From the NCBI RefSeq assembly GCF_018873765.1, contig NC_057919.1, forward strand, positions 71,418,984 to 71,482,983: DNA of 64,000 nt, given 5' to 3'. The notes under the pieces were generated by a model. It worked only from the letters and a program-made list of their open reading frames with translations, ran no database searches and was not told the DNA's origin. This DNA comes from Telopea speciosissima (lineage: Eukaryota; Streptophyta; Magnoliopsida; Proteales; Proteaceae). Both the position numbers and the translations under genes were made by a program. Below, piece after piece: positions 46,254 to 55,533 of this stretch (its first letter is position 1; every line of letters begins with the position of its first letter).

Positions 46254-46814
46254 TCCTATAATTCCAGGATTGCCAGATGACTTGGCTTTGAGGTGTTTGG
46301 CAAAGGTGTCACATGGGTATCACGGACTGCTTGAAACTGTTTCCAAGAGATGGAGAGATGTTTTCCGAAGTTCAGATTATTGCAACTTAAAAGCTAGAGA
46401 AGGATGGTGTGGAAACTGGTTATTTGTTCTGACAGAAGGGATCAACGCCCAGTGGATTGCTTATGATCCAGATGCTGACAAATGGCATCCTCTGCCTAAG
46501 ATTCAAAGTGCCAATCCTGGCTGGCACCATTATGGATTTTCATGTGTTACTGTGTGCAACAAATTTTTAGTGATTGGGGGCTCCTATGCACCACATGATC
46601 CTGCATTTTCACACCAACGGCCTGTGCCAACTAATGCTGTTGTGCAGTTTGATCCATTCATGAGAAAATGGACTCGATTGTCAAGTATGAAAACGCCACG
46701 ATCCCACTTTGCATGCTGTGTTGTTTGTGATAAGGTTTATGTAGCTGGGGGACGCACATCATCAGATACCAGAGGACTTGCTCTGGCTGAAGTTTATGAT
46801 CCATCAAAGGATAG
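46254..46814 (+). CDS. F-box/kelch-repeat protein, coding exon 2
   Basis: Codes for residues 8-195 of a 381-residue F-box/kelch protein, close in length to At1g16250. Seen: the F-box at about residues 11-50 (IPGLPDDLALRCLAKVS...VSKRWRDVF), then the first kelch repeats (QWIAYDPDADKWHPLP, FLVIGG, VVQFDPFMRKWTRLSSM, PRSHFACCVV, KVYVAGG, AEVYDPSKDR). The donor is AG|GTATGT at 46815, inside an Arg codon. Known: F-box proteins bind SKP1 and bring substrates, held by the kelch propeller, to SCF ubiquitin ligases. The substrate is unknown. Confidence 0.94.
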
Positions 46815-47644
46815 GTATGTTCCTGGTAACCTGTATGGTCTTTCTGTCAAAGTCCAGATATTGGCACTCTTAGATATTTATTTGTAGGTCAATCATATCT
46901 CATATGCTTGGGTTTCTTTTAAGTATCACCCTTGGATGTATTTTATTTTAGGAGAATAAAAGCTTCTATCTTTGCATGTCATTTTTTATTGCAGTGGCTT
47001 CTTCCAAGGTTTTGTAATGTGTGATACATTGTGTTTTTGTGATGATAGTTCTTTCAAAAGTTACTTCATGAATTTGATGCAGCTTCCTCTGTGGTAGATT
47101 CTCATGGATGATCTAGCTGCTTCAATTGGCAGAATTTTCTTTTGTTGTTCCTTTCACCTTCCAAAGCTAGTCAGCATCCATGAGCAACGCACATGAGGAA
47201 AACGAATCCAGCTAGCCTAAACAACTTCGTGACCAGAAGGATATCAACATATCATAGGTCAATCATAGCTCAGTGGGACATGATATCAAGAGATTTGGAT
47301 GGAACACCAAATCAGTAACTCCTGAACAATCCAGCTAAGCTTCACTAACTTCTGAACAATCCAGTATAAAGAGACCTTTATTGACTAAACTGAAAATCTA
47401 ATTCAAACCCCAAATAGTTTATCCCATCATTAAATTGGTATGGTTCCAGTGGTTTGCCATAAGTCTCCAATATCAAATCTGATTTACATGAACTAATTAA
47501 ATTGGTAAATTGGTAACTGAAAAACCTCTTCAATGATTCCAAAATCAAGCAAAAGGAACAATTTTTGAACCCCATAGAAGTAGGCCTAAAGAAAAGTGAT
47601 GAGATAATACTTGAACGCAACTCAAAAGATGGAAAATACAATAA

Positions 47645-47810
47645 GGGATAATGTTCTATGTCCGGGAGCATAGCATATGCTAGTGCCTCCTTGTGTCTAT
47701 ACTCTCCTCCCAACTATGAAATGACTTCTCTGCCCTCTGTTGGGGGAGGAGAGAGATAGACTCAGCGAGTGCTAGCATATGCTATGCTCCCGGACAGAAA
47801 ACTCAATCCC
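47645..47810. mobile_element. MITE in F-box intron 2, 166 bp
   Basis: Ends GGGATAATGTTCTATGTCCG and CGGACAGAAAACTCAATCCC, with inner arms GGGAGCATAGCATATGCTAG and its complement. Flanks ATACAATAA (47636-47644) and ATAAAATAA (47811-47819) match at 8 of 9 positions, as for Mutator-type MITEs. No coding sequence. Confidence 0.87.
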
Positions 47811-47875
47811 ATAAAATAAATATAACACAAAATTAACTGCAGGGGAGGTGAGGGGAGGCCAAAGTAAGATCCACA

Positions 47876-47908
47876 CCCCCCCCCCCCCAAAAAAAAAAAA
47901 AAAAAAAA
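47876..47908. repeat. Poly-C / poly-A tract
   Basis: About 13 C followed by 20 A. One of several long G/C homopolymers in the window (others near 39440, 49690, 49748, 55404). Confidence 0.95.
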
Positions 47909-48049
47909 GCTAAGCTTTTACATAATATCCCTAGAGGAGAAGATTCTGAATCTCTCCAAAATTAGAATCTAGTGGAGCATAGCCAGGAAAACAGACAGTG
48001 ATATAGATAGGAAAAATTGCCTTATAACAGTCTAGTGTTGAGAAGCTGC

Positions 48050-49160
48050 TCTCCAGGTGATCCCTACTTCTGCCATATGGAAAGCAAGATGATGTGGTCA
48101 TATGACCAGTGACCTTTTGGATAGGTTAGCTGTCAAATTTTAGACTCAAATGCAACCATCTGCGACCCCATGTATTGCCATGCATGTACGTGCACGCCTA
48201 AGGTCATCTGACCACTATGTGCACTCTTCCATAGTCCTGGTAATGCAGAACCAGTGTCCAACTAGATAAATAGGGACTAATTCCATAGTAGGATCACTTT
48301 TGTCAAACCAGCAAATTACAAGATAGCTGAAATAACAGAAAAAAAAGAGAGGAGTCTCGGTGCTTCTCACAGTAACATAGGTTACAAGAAACCAAAGTAG
48401 AAACAAAGAAGAAAATAGAAAATAGAGAAGGAGGATAGGATTGGATCAAGTATCCCACTCTTTCCTGGTTCTCTCACCCACTCATAGGTATAGGCATCTC
48501 ACCCTCCCCACTGCATCTCACAGAATAACATGGTTTCAAACCAAAATTCTCTCCTCTCTATATTGTTGGCTGTTGTATGCTGCCTCTTGCTTTTATTTAT
48601 AATAAAACCAATTACATACTAGGATCTTCTAAAGACATTCCAAATTAAAGCAAATCCTATCTCTAAATGGTTAACAAAATTAAGATTGCTAATTACATAA
48701 GCAAATCTACTTAAAAATAGAAACTATTCTAAGCTAACAAAAACCCCACGCAAGTAACGACTGACTTGTAGATTTTCTCCTAAACCAGATCATCATGACA
48801 GCTGGATTTGCCTTGAGAAGAAAACCTCCACGCACAGCAATATTGGTCTTTAGCTTGATCTTCCCAAGCTGTCCATGGAGCCCACCAAATCTGGTCATTA
48901 TCTCCTCCTTAACCAGCAAGGAAATCTGGGATATCTCTCTATTAAACTGCTGGAATTTGGGGCAGATACAGCCCTACCTTGGCCCGACTGAGAGTCCTTG
49001 CTGCATAACCTGGATTTTCAAAGCTCTATTTTACTACTTGGCAAGCTCATTTGGGCTTGAAGTTGACATATGACCAGGGGACCTAGAGGTTTACCTGTCC
49101 ACAAAATTTGGACCCCATCTAATCATGCGTAACCGTGAAGTGAAGGCTCTCTCTACAGTC
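48050..49160. repeat. Dispersed repeat, two partial copies in F-box intron 2
   Basis: 48050-48255 and 49005-49160 resemble successive parts of the sequence at 1440-1800 (GCCATGCATGTACGTGCACG; AACCTGGATTTTCAAAGCTC; CCACAAAATTTGGACCCCAT). Between them, 48256-49004, is sequence absent from the 1440 copy, possibly a later LTR-like insertion (TATA-like TTTATTTATAATAAAACC near 48594). Ends not defined. Confidence 0.5.
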
Positions 49161-49679
49161 GTGAAGGAACCTTTCAACCAAATAGATATCGCATGGAGTT
49201 TTTTTGTGTCCTTTTCTTCTTCTCTCATATCTCTAACCTTTGTTGCTCAATCAGTGGTTTGCAGTCTTACCATGACCATGACTTTGTTGGGCCACTCCTA
49301 GTCCCTCAGATGGTACTTTTTTGTATAAACAGTACTGTGTATCTACAATTTCTTCTGCCCCTGTGTCAGAAAGAACCAAGATTATCATTGCAAGTATAAC
49401 TTGGTCCGACTAAAATTTTGTGATGATCTAATATGTGATATGCGGAAATGAAGTTCATTTTGCTGGACCTTGTCTAAGTATGGGTTTTCTGCTTTTTGAG
49501 ATTTTAATTTCATTATGGACTCCCTGGAATCTTTCATCTACCTTTAATTGGTATATATGCCTGTGAATTTTCATGTGTCCATGATTAGCTGACCTCGAGT
49601 ATGAAAATGACAAAATTTTGGCCCCTTACTATTGTGTAGGACTCGTCCACTGCTCAAAGTAGTGTCAAGCATGGGAGTT

Positions 49680-49775
49680 TGAAGAGGGGGGGGGGGGGGG
49701 GAGGTGATAATATCTCATCGTGACCTGATTTGCTTCATCATTCTCCCCCTCCCCCCCCCCCTCCCCTTCAACCCC
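49680..49775. repeat. Long G-run and C-rich tract in F-box intron 2
   Basis: About 18 G residues at 49687, followed 45 bp on by CCCCCTCCCCCCCCCCCTCCCC. The two can pair, or form G-quadruplex/i-motif structures. It lies about 170-250 bp before the exon 3 acceptor. Confidence 0.9.
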
Positions 49776-49940
49776 CAAAATCCCTTCATTTCCTTGCCGA
49801 GCAAATCTTCTTGTTAATTACTTACTGTCAGCATTAAGTAGCATTGAGTCGACAATCACCATTGAATAAGTGTATTTCATCTTCTTTTAGAATTTTCTGG
49901 GAGGAATGTGTTTTTGGCTTTGACTGAGTGGAAGTTGCAG

Positions 49941-50502
49941 ATGGCATGAATTGCCACCAATGTCTACTCCGCACGTGGATTGCTTGGGGTTATCATATAA
50001 AGGCCAAGTTCATGTTCTAAGTGACCATGTTGGCCTACCTACCCAGAACACCTCGGAGATCTTCAATCCATCAGAGAGAAGATGGCACACAGTAGAAGAT
50101 ATCTGGCCTTTCTCAAGGGCAATGCAGTTTGCAGTTACAGTGGTGGGGGATGATAAACTATACACCATAGTTGACTGGGGAGAGAGTTCCATCAAGACCA
50201 GGGACGGCAATCAACAGGAGTGGTCCAATGTGGGTTCAGTTCCACCTGTGTTTCTTGCGGACCACTCCCGCCCATTGGAGGCCTTTGGGTATGGTTTTGC
50301 TGCACTGCGGTGTGATTTATACGTTATCGGTGGGAAGGTTCTGAAGTGGGATGAATCAGGTGCTGGGAGATTTGACATTGTGAAGCTGGCTGGGGTGAGA
50401 GTTTGTGATCCAACGGTAGCGCCATTAAATTGGAAGGAGACGAGACCAATGTGCAAGTCAGCATGTGGCGCCATCCTAGGCTGCGCTGCAATGGAAGAAT
50501 AG
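49941..50502 (+). CDS. F-box/kelch-repeat protein, coding exon 3 (last)
   Basis: Starts after TTGCAG (49935-49940), completing the split Arg codon (AG|A), and reads RWHELPPMSTPHVDC. It carries the remaining kelch repeats: VLSDHVGL, SEIFNPSERRWHTVEDIWPF, YTIVDWGESSIKTRDG, EAFGYGFAALRCDLYVIGGK and VLKWDESGAGRFDI, then ...GAILGCAAMEE and TAG at 50500-50502. Intron 2 is 3,126 bp. The frame is intact and the splice phases agree across all three exons (23 + 561 + 562 nt = 382 codons), so the gene is probably functional. Confidence 0.94.
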
Positions 50503-50589
50503 TCTTCATGCCAATTCTTTTTAACCTTTGAGGATCTAAAGCTGTCTTGATACTTATATGTAGTGCATTTTAGTGAAAACCAATTTGTC

Positions 50590-51470
50590 ATTGAAGACTA
50601 ATACAATTTCCTTGAACTTTTAGACAATACAACGAAAGGCTCTCGGCCCAACCCACGCAAAGTGTTGTTCCTTGATGGTCCACCTCATTATGCTATATAT
50701 GGGAAATATGCTCTGACAATTCCAAACATTGGATGGAGTAAACATGGTCTTGGCTAGTCGCATTTCAAATTTGAAGCCTAATTGAATGGAAAACCCTCTC
50801 CTCCATACATGGGCAAAAAGGTATTCTCCATGGAATAGTATGCACCCTTCAAGAGCCTTTGATTTTTAAAGTTATAATTTTGCCACATGGCCAAGTAACT
50901 ATACTTGAGCTGAAAGGACAAGTGTAAACAGAAGCCATTTGGGTTTATCTGTCCAACTATTTGAGTCGTAACTCGTAAGTGAAGCCCTTGGTGGGCCACG
51001 GAAAAACCATAGTTCTGTTGAAACAAACTGCGCCAAAGATTTGAAAGATAAGAAAGGTCATATCAAGTGTTCAGATTTTTGATAAAGAAGCAGAGGAGTG
51101 TTACAGCCTATGCGTATCTCCTAATTATTTGGCACTTGTCACGATTTCACAATCAAATAAATTTTGAGAAAACATTTGCTACTCGAATTAAAAGAAAAAA
51201 CTGTTCTTTCTTCAATTTAAAAAAAATCCAAATGTACCTACTATTACTACCCCAAGTATGAATACTTTAAAAGGTGACTTTATAAGAATTATCTCTACAC
51301 ACCAACTCAACAAAACTAGTTGTCAAGGTAAAAAAATAAATTTATAGAGAGAGAACAAACAATTGGGATTATCCCAAAGTTTAAATGCTCTTTTTGAGAG
51401 AAGAGCCTGATTATATAAGGTTGCATCCCGAAAACTTAGACTTCCTTTATTTTTTTATTGGCATAGTCTC
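50590..51470. other. 3-prime flank of the F-box gene
   Basis: AT-rich intergenic DNA; the 3-prime UTR and polyadenylation site should lie within the first 150 bp. No further gene seen. Confidence 0.4.
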
Positions 51471-51474
51471 TCCC

Positions 51475-52323
51475 ATGAGACCTAATGAATCTTCGGATGA
51501 CCTTCATTATCACCCCAGAAAAAATTTGCAACAAGCCTCCTTAAATGTTGATGTTGAGCTGCAAACATTTTAAAATGCATAGAGGTATAGTCATCCATAG
51601 GGAAAATAACAAACTTTAGAAGAACCCCCTTTCCTGCATGGGTAAGTAACTTTGATTTCCAACCTTGCAATCTGCCTTCAACTCTGGTGAAAATATCTTT
51701 AAACAAATTAGTCTTTGAAACACCAAAATCAGTGGGCAATCCCAAGTAGTATTTCTTTGGTCCAGGACCACAAGGAATTCTTAGGATTTTAGAAATCCAT
51801 TTTTTTTTTTAAAAAATTTGGATGAGTATTTGAGCTAAAAGTCAAGGATGATTTCTTCAAATTTATGACCTGACCAGAAGCCCTGCAATATAAAGATAAG
51901 GCATCTCAAAGATAATGAATCTCATCAATATTAACTTACAGAGAAAATAAGGCTATCATCAGCAAAGAGAAGATGAGAAATAGAAGGAGCCCTATGCCGA
52001 ACACTTATTCCATGAATATGCAAATCATCTTCAGCCTTAAGTAAAATTCTACTGAGAGCATGGGAGCATAATTTAAAGATTGCAGGAGATAATGGGTCAC
52101 CTTGCCGAATACCCCTACTTGGAAGAATAGTTCTTCTTGGAGCACCATTAATCATAATCTGGTATGAGACAGACCAAATAGAACTCATAACCATACGAAC
52201 CCAATGAGTTGCAAAACCCATTTTCAATAGAAGATTTTCAATAAATCCCCATTCCAGCCTATCACCAATGCTATGTTGAGATACCTCACGTTTCACAAAT
52301 ATTACATTTGAGAATTTTTTTTT
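51475..52323 (-). mobile_element. L1-type LINE fragment (reverse transcriptase)
   Basis: Minus strand: GFATHWVRMVMSSIWSVSY, GIRQGDPLSPAIFKLCSHAL and catalytic LLFADDSLIF (52356-51931). Then GLPTDFGVSK, RVEGRLQGWKSKLLTHAGKG and FFWGDNEGHPKIH (51745-51482). Both ends are missing, and a gap or shift lies near 51780-51930. It belongs to a different L1 subfamily from the intron LINEs. Its 5-prime edge is cut by a MITE. Confidence 0.85.
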
Positions 52324-52488
52324 GGGAGAAAGTTCTCTGTCGGGAGTGTGGCCCACGCCAACACTCCCATGAGTTTATCTCTCGCCTCTCCATATGAAAA
52401 GACAACTCTGTACCCTTGTTTTAAGGAGGAGAGATAGACACACAGGAATGTGGCGTAGGCCATACTCCCGTACAGAAAACTACTTCCC
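52324..52488. mobile_element. MITE, 165 bp
   Basis: Ends GGGAGAAAGTTCTCTGTCGG and CCGTACAGAAAACTACTTCCC, with inner GGGAGTGTGGCCCACGCC and its near complement. Same design as the MITE at 47645-47810. It sits in T-rich flanks (TTTTTTTTT / TTTTATTTT). Confidence 0.8.
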
Positions 52489-52653
52489 TTTTATTTTTTT
52501 AGAATTTCAAATTTACCCCTCCCCTATCGACTCCATCCCTGTTCTCTTTTCCCATTTTGTTCCCTCTTGCTCCATGTTGAATCGTCGTCAAGAGGGGTGG
52601 GGTTGGATGATTGGGTGGGGAGAGTAGAAAGGATGTTTCGGGGTACTGAGAAT

Positions 52654-52843
52654 GGAATTTTTATCCTCTCAATTGCACTGCCCGTATTTGACGTCAAGTA
52701 CATCTAATAGAGGGAGGTGGACCCCACGTGGAACCCACCTCGGGGTAGTGTGTTCGGGCAGGGGTAGGATAGTAATTTCTGCCTCCTTTGTTACTTGTAC
52801 TTGTCGTCAAGTACGGGTAGTGTAATTGAGAGGATAAAGATCC
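52654..52843. mobile_element. MITE, about 190 bp
   Basis: Inverted ends: GGAATTTTTATCCTCTCAAT and, reversed, GGATCTTTATCCTCTCAAT, continuing through CTGCCCGTA(T/C)TTGACG. The flanks TGAGAATGG and AGAGAATGG (8 of 9, partly shared with the end) suggest a 9-bp duplication. Not coding. Confidence 0.75.
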
Positions 52844-53271
52844 AGAGAATGGCTCCAAGGTCATAACAACAAAGAAATTCACGGTACTATGAAAATGAAG
52901 AACCATTCTGAAATTAAAGAAAAAATAAAAAAAAATTTGCGATTTGCACTCACAAAACAGAGGATTATTAGATAAACGGGAAATCATAAGGCAAACCCAC
53001 GAAGATCCTTTTATTTGATGATGCCGACGAAGACAAAGCCATACAATAACAAAGATATGGGAATGGCTCTGCAAGCATTGCTTCTTGCCCATTTCCCTAA
53101 CAGAAGCAAAAGACCCAAATTGAAATGACATACATCGCTACCGCACTCTGTATTACTAACATCAATTTCTTAAGAACAAATCTAAATGGGTACTTCAGCC
53201 CAACGTCTTTCCCCTTTATTCAAACACTGGAACCACCGATTTGGCTAAGAAATTTGCAATTAGATCGCTAG

Positions 53272-53460
53272 AACAAGACCCGGAACGTCTTAGGAAGCTT
53301 GCACTTAAACGACGAAGACAACGATGCTGAAGAAGAAGGAGAAGCAGATGATAGTGACGATTGGTTTGAGTTTTCAATGAATCGAGTAACAGTGAGGAAT
53401 GTATTGAAGTACTCTTTGACTTGGGTGATTATCTCATCGGTAGTTACCGTCCAAGAGTGA
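53272..53460 (+). other. Coding-like stretch, unassigned
   Basis: 63 codons without a start: a basic/polar beginning, a strongly acidic block (EDNDAEEEGEADDSDDW), then RNVLKYSLTWVIISSVVTVQE, a possible membrane segment, and TGA. The composition looks protein-like, but I recognise no family and see no splice context. Could be an exon, a gene relic or chance. Confidence 0.25.
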
Positions 53461-54023
53461 ACCCACGAAACTGAATGATTCTAATCGGTGCCTTCAACGA
53501 GGACCGTAGAGACAATAACAGTGAAGGTAAGAGGAGTGAAAACAAAAGCTGGTCTGAAGAAGCTTCAGTAAGTAATCGCATCATATGCTGGTGAGAAGGA
53601 GGATAGAGATGGCTTCTGGTTGCCGTCTCCGGCAGCTTCTCCAGAAAGCAAATGAGAGGCATGCAAGGGAAAGATCCACAGAGGAGAGAGAAACTATCCA
53701 TCGGGTATTAGGGTTGAGGAGAAGTGAATTTCGTTTTTCAATTTCAACCATTCGATTCACTTTTGCCACGTGTCGTTCATCAGGCTATGCACTTGACGTG
53801 CACTTGTGAAAAGTGTACTTGAGACGATAAAAATCCCCTAACGAGGTAGCAGTGGAGGCGAAAGTCTGAACAACGCAACATCATGCAACAAAGATCAATA
53901 GTAGGGGAGGAGGAGCGTTGCAGCTGCAATGAAGGGTAGAGCTTTGAAGTGGCGGGAGGCTGAGCTTTCCAGAAATAGGAGGTCACAATCTATTTGTAAG
54001 CGGTGAGACATCTGTCGCTCGTG

Positions 54024-54288
54024 GTGACGGTTGCGGCTTTAACCCCTTCAAGAGCTGAAATCCTCTCCCTCTTCCGTTCCCTGCTACGAATTATTGGAGA
54101 GTTCTCAGATTACAATTTCAGATACTACACCAAGAGGAGGACGATTGATGTGTTTCGTCAGTAACGTAACCTTACGGATCCTTCGGCCATTTCTTCTGTG
54201 TTTTCAGATGGGAAATCTCAGCTTGAAGTAGCCAAAAGTCAGACCATCGTTGTACGCTCCCAATGTTAAAAGTGTCTTGGAGTTGTAG
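54024..54288 (+). pseudogene. LYR-motif (ISD11/LYRM4-like) pseudogene
   Basis: Intronless copy of a small LYR-family protein. It reads AALTPSRAEILSLFRSLLR, FSDYNFRYYTKRRTIDVFRQ, then a TAA stop (54162-54164), NLTDPSAISSVFSDGKSQLE, and after a frameshift near 54250 YAPNVKSVLEL with TAG. Known: ISD11 partners the mitochondrial cysteine desulfurase NFS1 in iron-sulfur cluster assembly. The expected ATG is GTG here. Missing start, internal stop and frameshift make it a pseudogene. The lack of introns suggests a retrocopy, though no poly(A) or duplication was seen. It is directly followed by a copia remnant. Confidence 0.75.
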
Positions 54289-54335
54289 AGGAGACAAATT
54301 TCTATTGCTAATATTCAATTCCCACAAAAATTTCT

Positions 54336-55533
54336 AGATATGTAGTGTAGGTGTGCGGGATTCGATGCAAATTATAATGGGTCTTTCGAAGGTCTTTATC
54401 TCACAAAGAAAATACGTTTTGGACCTATTAAAGGAAACGAGAAAACTAGGAGCCAAACCAGTCGAATCTCCTCCAGATTACAACAGTAAGTTCATTGATA
54501 ATGTAACTCCATTACAAGATACTGGTCGGTGACAAAGATTAGTGGGACGGTTGATCTATTTAATTATTACCAGACCAAACATCACATATGCGGTTAGTTA
54601 TGTGAGTCAGTTTATGCATGCTCCCACTGAGGGACATATGGATCTTGTCGATCGTATGTTGCGATATCTGAAATCTTGCATAGAAAGGGGCACTTGAATG
54701 AGGAATAATAGTCACACTAAAATCATGGGTTATACCGATGCTGACCGGGCTAGTAGTCCTATAGACAAGAGATCAAGAACTGGTTTTTGCACCTTTGTGA
54801 GAGGAAATATTGTTACCTGGAAAAGTAAAAAAAAAAATGTTGTGACTCCCTCCAGTGTCAAGGCAGAATACAAAGCAATGACATCAACGACTAGTGAGTT
54901 GGTTTGGCTCCGATTGTTGTTGCAAGAGTTGGGTCTTGAGACTTTCACGTGCTCCTATGAAATTGTTTTGTGACAATCAAGCAACGACTCACATTGCTTT
55001 GAAAACAATCTTTCATGAAAGGACCAAACACAGAGAGGTAATCGACTGTCACTTTTGTTTTTCTTCGGTGAAAATTGACTGTCACTTTGTTCGAGAGAAA
55101 GTACAACACAAGACAATTGAGACTCCGTATATCCAGACTCTAGAGGGAAGATCAGCACGCTGATGTGTTTACTAAAGCACCTAAGGGTATCTTTCAAAAT
55201 ATGCTATCCAAATTGACCTCAGAAGACTTCGCCCCAACTTGGAGGGAGGAGTGTTAGCAGAATAGGATTGCTAGGTCATCGATCCAAATCCAAATATAGT
55301 AGAAGATCAAACGCACTTGTGTGATAACTGTAATTGCCAATCAAATAGCTGTCAATGCTTATCCACTCAGCTGTACACTTGTTTATTTAAGAATAATCAA
55401 TCCCCCCCCCCCCCCCCACCAAAGAAGCTATGACAATTTGGGGGTTCCCATCATGGAGTAAGCTTCTAAGGAAGACTGAACTACATTAAATCTGTGTTTC
55501 TTCTTTCTTTCATCTTGTGTGTGATTTAGAACA
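54336..55533 (+). mobile_element. Ty1/copia element 3, 5-prime truncated
   Basis: Plus strand. Only the end of the reverse transcriptase and RNase H (54370-55165), a purine tract (TTGGAGGGAGGAG) and a probable 3-prime LTR starting TGTTAGCAG at 55252 remain. RNase H pieces: [61 protein letters not shown]; there are stops and shifts. No 5-prime LTR is present. Confidence 0.85.
55252..55533 (+). repeat. Putative 3-prime LTR of copia element 3
   Basis: Begins TGTTAGCAGAATAGG right after the purine tract. The end is placed at ...GATTTAGAACA by the TG...CA rule only, since there is no second LTR to compare. Contains a 17-base C-run at about 55404. Confidence 0.6.
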
